From: Desulfobacterales bacterium
Lineage (GTDB): Bacteria > Desulfobacterota > Desulfobacteria > Desulfobacterales > C00003060
Reading direction: 5' to 3'
NCBI GenBank assembly: GCA_030668505.1
Contig: DAOUTV010000042.1
Location: 1-9,961 of the forward strand
Length of the DNA: 9,961 nucleotides
Positions 1 through 6,327 of this stretch are shown here, in pieces. Under the pieces are notes generated by a model. That model ran no database searches, was not told the origin of the DNA, and worked only from the letters and a program-made list of their open reading frames with translations. The position numbers and the translations under genes are program-made. Position 1 is the stretch's first letter, and each line of letters starts with the position of its first letter.

Positions 1-33
1 ACTTTAGTTCACTTTAGGCACACGCTCCAATGA
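1..33 (+). CDS. 3' end of a probable upstream gene (partial)
   Basis: Frame 1 stays open from the left edge and reads TLVHFRHTLQ before a TGA at 31-33. That stop overlaps the ATG of the next gene as ATGA, an arrangement typical of translationally coupled genes. The downstream gene has no good Shine-Dalgarno sequence just before its ATG, which fits coupling. Both other forward frames hit stops within the first 17 bases. Ten codons are too few to name a family, and the frame could be open by chance. Confidence 0.35.
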   Translation, partial: TLVHFRHTLQ

Positions 34-1154
34 TCTACCTTGACCACAACGCAACCACCCCAGTAGCTCCACAGGTCTTAGAAGCGATGAAGCCTTATTG
101 GGGAGACCAATACGGAAACCCGAGCAGCGCCTATGCCCTTGGACGCTCTGCCAGGCAAGCCCTGGAAGAAGCCCGTGCCCAGGTAGCCGAACTGCTGGAT
201 TGCCGACCAAGCGAAATCGTGTTTACTAGCGGAGGCACGGAATCGAACAATATGGTCATCAAAGGGGTGGCCCACAGCATGACTGATAAGGGTCGCCACA
301 TCATAACAACAGCGATCGAACACCCTGCCGTAACCAATCCGTGTCTCTTCTTACTTTATCAGGGTCATGACGTAACCTTCCTCCCAGTCGACTCAACAGG
401 GCAAGTAGATCCAGCGGCAGTCAAGGCGGCTATCCGCCCAACCACAGTGTTGATTTCCGTAATGCATGCCAACAACGAAACCGGAACAATCCAGCCCATT
501 TCTGAAATCAGCGCCTTGGCACGAGACTACGGCGTGCTCTTCCACACAGATGCAGCCCAATCCGTAGGAAAGATCCCCGCTCGGGTTTCAGACCTCCGGG
601 TGGATTTCCTATCAGTGGCTGGACATAAAATGTATGCACCGAAAGGGGTTGGAGCACTTTATTTACGTAATGGTTTAAGAATAGAACCGTTCATGCACGG
701 TGCTGGTCAAGAATTGGGCCGCAGGGCAGGAACAGAAAATGTATTATTTGCAGTTGCCCTGGGTATGGCCTCTGCTCTGGCCCGTGATCGGATGTCAGCA
801 GATGCCGAGCGCATACACCGCTTGCGAGACAGGCTTCATACCCTCCTTGCTCAAGACATACCCGGCCTTGTGCTAAACGGACACCCGGGGGGCCGGCTTC
901 CCAACACCCTGAATGTATCACTACCCGGCGTTGACGGTGCCGCACTCCTTGATGCGGTACCTGAAATCTGCGCCTCCACTGGCGCAGCCTGCCATGACCG
1001 TTCAGTGCAGCTTTCCCATGTGCTTACCGCCATGCAGGTCCCTGAAGAGATAGGTCGCAGCGCCATTCGACTAACACTCGGCCGCGGAAACACAGAGGTT
1101 GAGATTGACGAAACAGCTAAAATGATCATAACAGCATACAATGTCCTGAAATGA
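30..1154 (+). CDS. Cysteine desulfurase / selenocysteine lyase-like protein (class V aminotransferase fold)
   Basis: This 374-residue, full-length PLP enzyme of the NifS/IscS/SCLY group removes sulfur from cysteine (or selenium from selenocysteine), leaving alanine and a persulfide (or perselenide) on an active-site cysteine. Visible landmarks: N-terminal YLDHNATTP (3-11), TSGGTESNN (66-74), the catalytic histidine in EHPA (H98), HANNETGTIQP (146-156), HTDAAQ with the PLP-binding aspartate (D174), the Schiff-base lysine in AGHKMYAPKG (K200), and RRAGTEN (231-237). The active-site loop is ASTGAACHDRS, with catalytic C321. Its GAACH motif resembles animal selenocysteine lyase (GAACHS) more than IscS (SGSACTS). 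SHVL and IRLTLGRGNTEVEID complete the C-terminus. No scaffold (iscU) or regulator (iscR) gene follows, so a housekeeping isc role is not supported. The ATG at 30 starts directly with the family's N-terminal motif. The family call is secure; the cysteine versus selenocysteine substrate is not. Confidence 0.93.
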   Translation: MIYLDHNATTPVAPQVLEAMKPYWGDQYGNPSSAYALGRSARQALEEARAQVAELLDCRPSEIVFTSGGTESNNMVIKGVAHSMTDKGRHIITTAIEHPAVTNPCLFLLYQGHDVTFLPVDSTGQVDPAAVKAAIRPTTVLISVMHANNETGTIQPISEISALARDYGVLFHTDAAQSVGKIPARVSDLRVDFLSVAGHKMYAPKGVGALYLRNGLRIEPFMHGAGQELGRRAGTENVLFAVALGMASALARDRMSADAERIHRLRDRLHTLLAQDIPGLVLNGHPGGRLPNTLNVSLPGVDGAALLDAVPEICASTGAACHDRSVQLSHVLTAMQVPEEIGRSAIRLTLGRGNTEVEIDETAKMIITAYNVLK

Positions 1155-1460
1155 GCCTGTGGGCCGTCCGGACAAACTGTAAAACCATTCAGTAGCCGCA
1201 ATCACATTTGGCCACCAATTCCTTCTGCCAATCTCAAGTTTTAAGGCCCTATTCCCCTTTATGTATAGAAGCGCTGTTTCAAAACTCTTCGTCGACTCCA
1301 TACAACTTTCTCTTCGCATCCCCTTTCTTTGCACGAAGTAATGGCTGTCTCCCACTATTTTACCACTAATCTATTAGTATTGACTCTGGAAGGGAGTTAT
1401 GCTTTTTTTGTATTGAATCAAGAGAAACCATATCCATTTTTCCAAGAATAAGGGTAGGGT
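1155..1460. other. Intergenic stretch without a convincing gene
   Basis: I see no credible protein gene here. A minus-strand open frame (1355-1071) has only a GTG start, runs back over the desulfurase gene and resembles no family I know. A 14-bp palindrome, ACTAAT-CT-ATTAGT (1365-1378), lies just before TTGACT (1380-1385). It looks operator-like, but no matching -10 box lies at the right distance, so a promoter here is not supported. No T-tailed terminator follows the desulfurase stop; the first good one is at 1526-1560. Confidence 0.5.
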
Positions 1461-1466
1461 TATAAA
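1461..1466 (+). promoter_or_regulatory. -10 box of small RNA 1
   Basis: TATAAA lies 10 bases before TTCCA of the RNA body, exactly the same spacing as in the second cassette (TATAAA at 1740-1745). No good -35 hexamer is seen 16-18 bases upstream, so the promoter may be weak or activator-dependent. The conserved position between the two copies is the main support. Confidence 0.45.
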
Positions 1467-1472
1467 CGGCTC

Positions 1473-1560
1473 AGCATTCCAAGAGGCATGACGCTTTTCA
1501 GAGCATCGTCAGGACCTCCCTTCCTAACCCCCAGTGTCTCCGCATACTGGGGGTTTTTTT
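1473..1560 (+). ncRNA. Candidate small RNA 1 of a tandem pair (about 88 nt)
   Basis: The predicted transcript starts about 7 bases after TATAAA and ends in the T-run of a strong terminator. The 5' part folds as a hairpin: GAGG (1483-1486) pairs with CCTC (1515-1518), then a small internal loop, then TGACG (1489-1493) pairs with CGTCA (1507-1511) around a U-rich loop. It aligns without gaps, at a period of 279 bases, to a second cassette at 1752-1845. The shared blocks are TATAAA, TTCCARGAGGCATG and GACCTCC, while the inner helix differs in sequence but is retained as pairing. I do not recognise an RNA family. A short frame (ATG at 1488) runs through the terminator and is unlikely to be a real peptide. 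Exact ends are inferred. Confidence 0.6.
1526..1560 (+). terminator. Intrinsic terminator of small RNA 1
   Basis: The perfect stem AACCCCCAGT (1526-1535) / ACTGGGGGTT (1546-1555) has a 10-base loop, and the T-run spans 1554-1560. This is a textbook Rho-independent terminator on the plus strand. It may also stop any readthrough from the desulfurase gene, whose stop codon lies about 370 bases upstream. Confidence 0.9.
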
Positions 1561-1716
1561 AAAATATCCAGCACCCGCCCTACCCCTTTTGTTCTGTTAC
1601 TTATAGTACCGAAAAGTGGTATCTCTTTTTCCCGCTATAGTTTCTGTCACACACCCGCGAAAGCTAACCCTTTGAAATTACACAACAGTATCATTGGCAT
1701 AATTTGTGCTATATAT

Positions 1717-1745
1717 TTGTTAAAGGTCTCATGCAGTGATATAAA
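1717..1745 (+). promoter_or_regulatory. Sigma-70-type promoter of small RNA 2
   Basis: TTGTTA (1717-1722) and TATAAA (1740-1745) are separated by exactly 17 bases, placing the start near 1752. A sigma-54-like element overlaps just upstream: TTGGCAT...TGCT, with GG at 1696-1697 and GC at 1708-1709, the correct 12-base register. Control by an alternative sigma factor is therefore possible. The sigma-70 reading is better supported because the TATAAA position is conserved in the first cassette. Confidence 0.6.
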
Positions 1746-1751
1746 AGACCC

Positions 1752-1845
1752 TGTGTTCCAGGAGGCATGCAATTTTACGTCGTTCCGCCATGACCTCCTC
1801 TTAAAGCCCCTGGCTTGATCCCCCTTGCCGGGGGCTTTTCTGTTT
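1752..1845 (+). ncRNA. Candidate small RNA 2 of a tandem pair (about 90 nt)
   Basis: This is the second copy of the cassette at 1473-1560. AGGAGG (1760-1765) pairs perfectly with CCTCCT (1794-1799), and the stem continues with CATG (1766-1769) / CATG (1789-1792) past a single bulged A (1793), around a 19-base loop containing TTTT. A terminator follows after a short U/A linker. The distance from GAGG to CCTC is 32 bases in both copies. The sequence AGGAGGCATG looks like a ribosome site plus start, but the gap is only one base and the frame is 8 codons (MQFYVVPP), so translation is doubtful. A trans-acting RNA exposing or hiding a CCUCC anti-Shine-Dalgarno sequence is one reading; a standalone regulatory RNA of another kind is equally possible. 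I do not recognise the family. Confidence 0.62.
1803..1845 (+). terminator. Intrinsic terminator of small RNA 2
   Basis: AAAGCCCCTGGC (1803-1814) pairs with GCCGGGGGCTTT (1827-1838), with one T-G wobble and a 12-base loop, followed by TTTTCTGTTT. It is strong and plus-strand oriented. Its sequence is unrelated to the terminator of the first cassette although its position is equivalent. Confidence 0.88.
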
Positions 1846-1847
1846 GA

Positions 1848-2063
1848 CAAGAAATTACCATTCTGGTACCGGTTTCAAAGAACAGACAATTATCCTTTGA
1901 CCCTAACCATGTTGAATGTTTTGAATTTAATAAAAATATTAATGATCTTGTTAGATCTCTTAGAGCGATTAGGTTCAAACTTATAAGAATTTCAACGAAT
2001 TGGTGGCAAGCATGGAATGCTCGTGAAATATTGACATTTTGCAGTCGACTAATCGGCAGGTAG
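1848..2063 (+). pseudogene. Possible gene remnant: open frame with no start codon
   Basis: A 71-codon frame bounded by TGA (1845-1847) and TAG (2061-2063) has no ATG or GTG inside it. Its translation looks protein-like, with a hydrophobic beta-strand-like start (EITILVPVS), a stretch NINDLVRSLRAIRFKLIRIS, and AREILTFCSRLIGR at the end. The pattern loosely recalls the N-terminal half of a GT9-type glycosyltransferase, but this is only an impression and no signature residue confirms it. It follows the second small RNA terminator directly and is AT-rich compared with the desulfurase gene. A chance open frame remains quite possible. Confidence 0.25.
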
Positions 2064-2219
2064 TGACCAAATGAATAACTTTGCGAGAGAGATTGATAAC
2101 TCAATTACAACTTCTTGCCTTACAAATGTTTTGTCTCCGGCGTATTCCGAAAAGTTCCAGCCAAAATTCCTCGATTTAAATACTGCCCCCAACATCCTGC
2201 TAAAAAATTGATCCAAAAC
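2064..2219. other. AT-rich intergenic stretch, nothing identified
   Basis: A 46-codon frame (ATG at 2071, stop at 2209-2211) has no clear ribosome site and resembles nothing I know. No terminator, RNA gene or repeat is evident. Together with 1848-2063 it could be decayed coding DNA, which I cannot show. Confidence 0.35.
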
Positions 2220-2242
2220 TTGGCCCGGAACTTAAAGAACTG

Positions 2243-2251
2243 TGATATAAT
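2243..2251 (+). promoter_or_regulatory. Extended -10 promoter of the MCE lipoprotein gene
   Basis: TGATATAAT is a perfect TATAAT (2246-2251) preceded by the TGn extension (2243-2245), which compensates for a poor -35 region (the nearest candidate, TTGGCC, lies 20 bases upstream). The start would fall near 2258, leaving a leader of about 80 bases before the ATG at 2339. A 13-codon frame in that leader lacks support. Confidence 0.6.
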
Positions 2252-2338
2252 TTAGGAATATTTGAGAAAATCGTGAGTATGGCGAGTTTAACTGTAGCAA
2301 GCTTTTTCGTTGATATGTAGGCTGAGCAAGGGCTGAAT

Positions 2339-3013
2339 ATGGTTAGAAAAATATTAATAGCATTGATATTAGCTTTAGTTTTTTGGGGATGCGAAGAGAG
2401 TGCCCTCCACATCAAGATTCGATATGATCAGATTCAAGGTTTGAAAGAGGGCGATCGGGTATTTTTTGAACAGAACCACATAGGTGGAGTCACAGGAGTG
2501 TTTTATTCAGAATATGGTAATTACTTGGTGGACTTGGCGATCGAAAGGAGCTTTGCCAACGCTGCTACGGAGCACTCCAAGTTCTTCGTCATAGTAGACC
2601 CCCAAAATAAGGGAAAAAAGGCCATTGAAATGATCCAAAGCCGAAAAGGGGGATCACCCCTCCAAGACGGTGCGTCCGTTCAAGGCTCCACTAAATCTTC
2701 AGCGGTCTTCGGTCAAATCAGTGAAAATTATGAGAAAAGGCTTGGGAATCTTAAGGAACAGTTTGAGCGATTCTTTGAAGACCTCAAGAGTGTCCCTGAG
2801 ACTGAGGAGCTCAAAAAACTTGAAAAGGAATTGGAGCGTCTGGCAGAAGCAATGAAGCGGTCAAGCAAGTCGGTACGAGAAAAGATACAGAAAGAAATAT
2901 TGCCCCGGCTCAAAGAGGAGATTGAAAAGCTCCGAGAGCAATTGCGGGAATTCGGACGTAAGGAAGAATTAGAACCACTGGAAACTCAGATGGAAAAGAT
3001 CATGGAAATATGA
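2339..3013 (+). CDS. MlaD/MCE-domain lipoprotein with C-terminal coiled coil
   Basis: The protein has 224 residues. Residues 1-17 form a basic-then-hydrophobic signal sequence ending at C18 in FWGC, a loose lipobox, so a periplasmic lipoprotein is likely but not certain. Residues about 22-120 fit the MCE domain (MlaD family): IKIRYDQIQGLKEGDRVFF, HIGGVTGV, a following strand NYLVDLAIERSF, and a terminal GGSPLQDGASVQGS. MCE proteins form rings or tubes that shuttle phospholipids between membranes. Residues about 125-224 are charged heptad-rich helix (EELKKLEKELERLAE, EEIEKLREQLREF), predicted coiled coil. No MlaE permease or MlaF ATPase gene lies beside it, so this is an orphan MCE protein. 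Start chosen at ATG 2339, after AAGGG at a workable distance and directly before a basic signal peptide. Confidence 0.75.
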   Translation: MVRKILIALILALVFWGCEESALHIKIRYDQIQGLKEGDRVFFEQNHIGGVTGVFYSEYGNYLVDLAIERSFANAATEHSKFFVIVDPQNKGKKAIEMIQSRKGGSPLQDGASVQGSTKSSAVFGQISENYEKRLGNLKEQFERFFEDLKSVPETEELKKLEKELERLAEAMKRSSKSVREKIQKEILPRLKEEIEKLREQLREFGRKEELEPLETQMEKIMEI

Positions 3014-3072
3014 CCTTGAACTTTTCCGAGATAATTCATATACAGGTCCCCACAGATGGCGACTTTGTAACT

Positions 3073-3215
3073 AGTTTCCATCCATAAATGGCCCTTTTCC
3101 GCAATCTCGGCGTCAAACTTCAGGGTTGCTTGTGCGACGTACCTCGGTACGCCTCCGCGCAACCCCTTGTTTTCCTTGATCTTGCGGAAAATTGCTCATT
3201 TCTGAATTGGAAACT
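3073..3215. repeat. Palindromic MITE-like element with long imperfect inverted repeats
   Basis: The ends AGTTTCCA (3073-3080) and TGGAAACT (3208-3215) are perfect inverses. Both arms then keep matching blocks in the same order: AAATG, TTTTCCGCAA, GGGTTGC and GTACC, meeting in the centre at GTACCTCGGTAC. Almost the whole 143-bp unit can therefore fold on itself. Such sequences are usually dispersed, non-autonomous elements. It lies between the lipoprotein gene and pit and could act as a terminator or mRNA-stabilising hairpin; no separate T-tailed terminator is seen there. Genome copy number cannot be judged from one window. Confidence 0.75.
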
Positions 3216-3222
3216 TACGCTT

Positions 3223-3258
3223 GTGCCCATTGAGTTTTTACGATTAATGGATGGGCAC
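3223..3258. repeat. Hairpin flanking the palindromic element
   Basis: GTGCCCAT (3223-3230) and ATGGGCAC (3251-3258) form a perfect 8-bp stem with a 20-base loop, 7 bases beyond the end of the element at 3073-3215. Read on the minus strand, its outer arm GTGCCCATCCATTAAT resembles the left end of the element (TTTCCATCCATAAAT), so this may be an extended end of the same element. No T-run follows on the plus strand, so it is not a typical terminator. Confidence 0.55.
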
Positions 3259-3341
3259 TAACTACCATATCCCATATATTCTTAAAGAAATGCAAACAAA
3301 TTCAAAGCGAGGCTTTTACATAACCTGAAAAAGGGTGTTTT

Positions 3342-5579
3342 ATGGAACTGTACCTATTTTCTATATTCATATTGATTGGCCTTGCTGTTTCTGATTTGGT
3401 TGTCGGTGTCAGCAATGATGCTGTTAACTTTTTGAACTCTTCAATAGGTTCCAAGGTAGCACCGCGTCACGTGATTATGATAGTTGCAAGTCTTGGAATG
3501 CTTGCAGGCGTCACCTTTTCGAGCGGGATGATGGAAGTGGCAAGAAAAGGAATCTTCCACCCAAAGCTTTTCGTTATGCCGGAGCTCGTCACCATCTTTC
3601 TCGCCGTAATGCTTACTGATATCATTCTTCTTGATCTTTTTAATACCTTTGGCCTGCCAACATCTACAACCGTATCAATTGTTTTTGAGCTATTAGGAGC
3701 TGCCGTGGCTGTATCCTTAATCAAAATACACATGGCAGGTGATAGCTTTCATGCCTTAGTAGATTACATCAACACGGGAAAAGCGCTTGCCATTATCTCG
3801 GGGATTCTCTTATCTATTGTGATTGCATTCTTTTCAGGAGCTATTGTCCAGTTCATAGCTCGCGTTGCCTTTACATTTGATTATAGGACACGTCTCAAGC
3901 GTTTTGGGGGTGTATGGGCAGGCCTCTCTCTATCAATCATTACTTATTTTATACTCATAAAGGGTGCCAAAGGGACTTCATTTCTAACTCCCGAGACAGT
4001 TGCATGGATCAAAACCCATTCATGGACTATCATGTCAATTGGCTTTGGGTTTTTTGGTGTTATGTTTCAATTATTGGCGGTTTATACGAGGATTAATATC
4101 CTGAAACCAATTGTCTTGATTGGAACATTTGCCCTTGCAATGGCTTTTGCCGGCAATGATCTTGTGAATTTTATTGGTGTCCCTCTGGCCGGATTGCATG
4201 CCTACAATATCGCTTCAGCTGCCGATGAACCCTTGCGCGTAGCAATGGATGCCCTTCAGAAACCGATTCAGTCCAACACATTGCTACTCCTGATCGCCGG
4301 GATAATCATGGTAGTCACATTATGGTTATCCAGGAAGTCCCGCACGGTCACCAAAACAGAGCTGACTCTGGGCAGGCAGGAAGAAGGCATGGAACGCTTT
4401 GGTTCTTCGGCGATTTCAAGAAATATTGTGCGCATGTGTCACACGGTTTTTTCATTTTCAAATAGATTCATGCCTTTATCGTTAAGGAGAACAATTTCCA
4501 GCCGCCTGGACCCAGGTGCCTATAGTTGCGCACCTTCAATAGACGGGAAAATACCGTCTTTTGACCTATTACGGGCTTCTGTAAACCTTATTGTTGCAAG
4601 TGCTGTCGTTTCATTTGCAACTTCATTGAAGCTTCCGCTTTCAACGACATATGTTACATTCATGGTGGCTATGGGAACATCTCTTTCAGATCAGGCGTGG
4701 GGAAGAGAAAGCGCCGTCTATAGAGTGACAGGGGTGCTTACTGTAATAAGCGGGTGGTTTCTGACAGCACTTGTAGCGTTTTCAGTCTCCCTCGTGTTTG
4801 CGTTTGCCATTTATTTCTTCAAACTCCTGGCCATTATAGGCTTACTGTTGCTTTTGATTAGTCTGGTTTGGCATAGCTACCGTCTGCATTTCAGAAGGGA
4901 AGAAGAAGACAGTGCTATTGACGCCTTTGCCCTGAATAATATCAGTGATGCCGATACCGCAATCAACGCTTCTTTTGAGCAGACCGGATGCTTCCTGAAG
5001 GAGATCAGCGATAGTCTGGGCCTCTGTTTTGACTCTGCCTTTTCCGAGGATAGGCAAAGACTTAGAGACACCACAACCTGGACAGATAAGATTCAGAAAA
5101 GGGCCAACATTATTATCTCAAATACCTTTGAAACGCTTTTTCTTCTTCGAGATGATTCCGCCAACAGCCCACAGAAATACTCAAAAACAATGCGCTTCGT
5201 ACAGGATATTGCCGAAAGCCACAGAGATATCGTCAAGCGCACTTATGTGCATTTCGAAAATTGTCACGAGGGATTCAGTGATGGTCAGAAAGAGGAGCTG
5301 AGGCGTATAAAAACCTATATTACCCGGCTTTTATGGAATACTTCCATAATGTTAAGGCAGCGAAAAAAGGTTGATTACGATTATATTGCTAATCAGTGCC
5401 GGAAATTGAAAAACCTTGTTACTGAATTTAACAAGAATCAGATTAAACGGATACAAGATGCTGAATCCAAAACCCGGTTAAGCATTCTCTACTACGCACT
5501 GATGGAGAATTCCTTGAATATTGCCGAACAGACACAGAATTTGCTTGATATCTTCAGGGAGTCTTTTACAGAAAAATAA
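3342..5579 (+). CDS. Pit-family inorganic phosphate transporter with C-terminal PhoU-like extension
   Basis: This 745-residue protein is considerably longer than a minimal Pit because of a soluble tail. Pit carriers import phosphate (often as a metal-phosphate complex) driven by a proton or sodium gradient. The duplicated signature is visible: GVSNDAVNFLNSSIGSKV (22-39) and AGNDLVNFIGVPLAG (270-284), with the paired re-entrant motifs LPTSTTVS (105-112) and LPLSTTYVTFMVAMGTS (431-447). About ten or more hydrophobic segments fill residues 1-510, split by a hydrophilic loop (about 331-408). Residues about 518-745 are polar and helical, and I infer a cytoplasmic PhoU-like regulatory domain. Start ATG 3342 follows AAGGGTG at good spacing. 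A DUF47 gene follows 43 bases later, the usual partner. I see no clear Pho box or promoter upstream. Sulfate permease is a less likely alternative. Confidence 0.9.
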   Translation: MELYLFSIFILIGLAVSDLVVGVSNDAVNFLNSSIGSKVAPRHVIMIVASLGMLAGVTFSSGMMEVARKGIFHPKLFVMPELVTIFLAVMLTDIILLDLFNTFGLPTSTTVSIVFELLGAAVAVSLIKIHMAGDSFHALVDYINTGKALAIISGILLSIVIAFFSGAIVQFIARVAFTFDYRTRLKRFGGVWAGLSLSIITYFILIKGAKGTSFLTPETVAWIKTHSWTIMSIGFGFFGVMFQLLAVYTRINILKPIVLIGTFALAMAFAGNDLVNFIGVPLAGLHAYNIASAADEPLRVAMDALQKPIQSNTLLLLIAGIIMVVTLWLSRKSRTVTKTELTLGRQEEGMERFGSSAISRNIVRMCHTVFSFSNRFMPLSLRRTISSRLDPGAYSCAPSIDGKIPSFDLLRASVNLIVASAVVSFATSLKLPLSTTYVTFMVAMGTSLSDQAWGRESAVYRVTGVLTVISGWFLTALVAFSVSLVFAFAIYFFKLLAIIGLLLLLISLVWHSYRLHFRREEEDSAIDAFALNNISDADTAINASFEQTGCFLKEISDSLGLCFDSAFSEDRQRLRDTTTWTDKIQKRANIIISNTFETLFLLRDDSANSPQKYSKTMRFVQDIAESHRDIVKRTYVHFENCHEGFSDGQKEELRRIKTYITRLLWNTSIMLRQRKKVDYDYIANQCRKLKNLVTEFNKNQIKRIQDAESKTRLSILYYALMENSLNIAEQTQNLLDIFRESFTEK

Positions 5580-5610
5580 GCAACAGAAAAAAGGTAGTAA
5601 TTCCCAGCAC

Positions 5611-5617
5611 GAGGAGG
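5611..5617 (+). promoter_or_regulatory. Strong ribosome binding site fixing the start of the DUF47 gene
   Basis: GAGGAGG lies 5 bases before ATG 5623. The reading frame is open back to 5521, inside pit, but this site and the family's N-terminal sequence show that translation starts at 5623. Confidence 0.85.
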
Positions 5618-5622
5618 CAATA

Positions 5623-6327
5623 ATGCGTATTCCATTTGCTTCGATGTTTATGATCTCACCGTTTGACGGCCTTCTGGAACATGCAGAAAAGGTAAAGGAA
5701 TGTGGATGGGCATTTCAGCAGTCCATAGAGTGCCATACCGCAGAAAAGTGCAAGGCTTTTGAGGAATACCGTCAAGAAGTGATTAAACTTGAACGTGAGG
5801 CTGATGCCATAAAGCGCAAGATCCGTGGACATCTGCCAATAGGAACAAGGATGCCTGTAACCGAATTCCAGATTTTCATGTACTTAAAAGAGCAGGACAA
5901 GGTCCTTGATTCTGTTGAAGATACACTTCATTGGCTCTCCTATCGGACCGATCCAATTGTAACAAAAGAAATTGAAGAGACCTTGGTCCATCTTGTTGAC
6001 GCAGTTATTGAGCCAATGGAAGAACTAAGCCGAATGGTAGCTGAGGCAAAGAAGTATTTTGAAAGTTACTCCGAAAAACAGCGGACAATTGTAAAGGAAA
6101 TTATTCATAATCTGCGAAAAAGAGAGCATGAAGCAGATATTATAGAGGATGAATTAAAACATAAGATCTTTACCATGGAAAAGGACCCTGTAAGGATATT
6201 TCATCTAGTCACACTTGCCGAAACAATCGGTTCTGTTGCCGATCATGCTGAAAATGCCGGAGATATGATGAGAGCTATGATCGCAAGGAAGAAAAGAACC
6301 TTTTTTGGTAAGAAAACAAAACCCTAA
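5623..6327 (+). CDS. DUF47 / PhoU-like phosphate transport regulator (TIGR00153-type)
   Basis: This 234-residue, wholly helical protein is a distant PhoU homologue that accompanies Pit transporters and is thought to modulate their activity in the cytoplasm. It shows the family's start (FDGLLEHAEKVKECG, residues 14-28) and PhoU-like acidic ExxxD-type metal-binding patterns in successive helices: LEREADAIKRKI (56-67), LKEQDKVLDSVED (88-100), REHEADIIEDEL (167-178) and ADHAENAGDMM (206-216). It ends in a basic tail, FFGKKTKP. It lies 43 bases after pit on the same strand, without an intervening terminator, so the two form an operon. Since Pit here already carries its own soluble tail, the system may have two PhoU-like modules. 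No obvious terminator is seen after the stop. Confidence 0.9.
   Translation: MRIPFASMFMISPFDGLLEHAEKVKECGWAFQQSIECHTAEKCKAFEEYRQEVIKLEREADAIKRKIRGHLPIGTRMPVTEFQIFMYLKEQDKVLDSVEDTLHWLSYRTDPIVTKEIEETLVHLVDAVIEPMEELSRMVAEAKKYFESYSEKQRTIVKEIIHNLRKREHEADIIEDELKHKIFTMEKDPVRIFHLVTLAETIGSVADHAENAGDMMRAMIARKKRTFFGKKTKP

Noticed and set aside
1071..1355. 94-codon minus-strand frame overlapping the end of the desulfurase gene
   Set aside because: GTG start only, about a third lies antisense to a conserved coding region, and no family is recognised.
1767..1793. Eight-codon leader peptide (MQFYVVPP) after AGGAGG in small RNA 2
   Set aside because: The start is only one base from the Shine-Dalgarno sequence, which is itself paired, and the frame is not conserved in the first cassette.
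1534..1818. 94-codon plus-strand frame between and through the small RNA cassettes
   Set aside because: It starts inside a terminator stem, runs through a promoter and a second RNA, has no ribosome site and resembles no protein.
1775..2104. 109-codon minus-strand frame
   Set aside because: It lies antisense to the second RNA and its terminator, has no ribosome site, and has a composition unlike a real protein.
2279..2320. 13-codon frame in the leader of the MCE lipoprotein gene
   Set aside because: No ribosome site and no recognisable attenuator or amino-acid bias.
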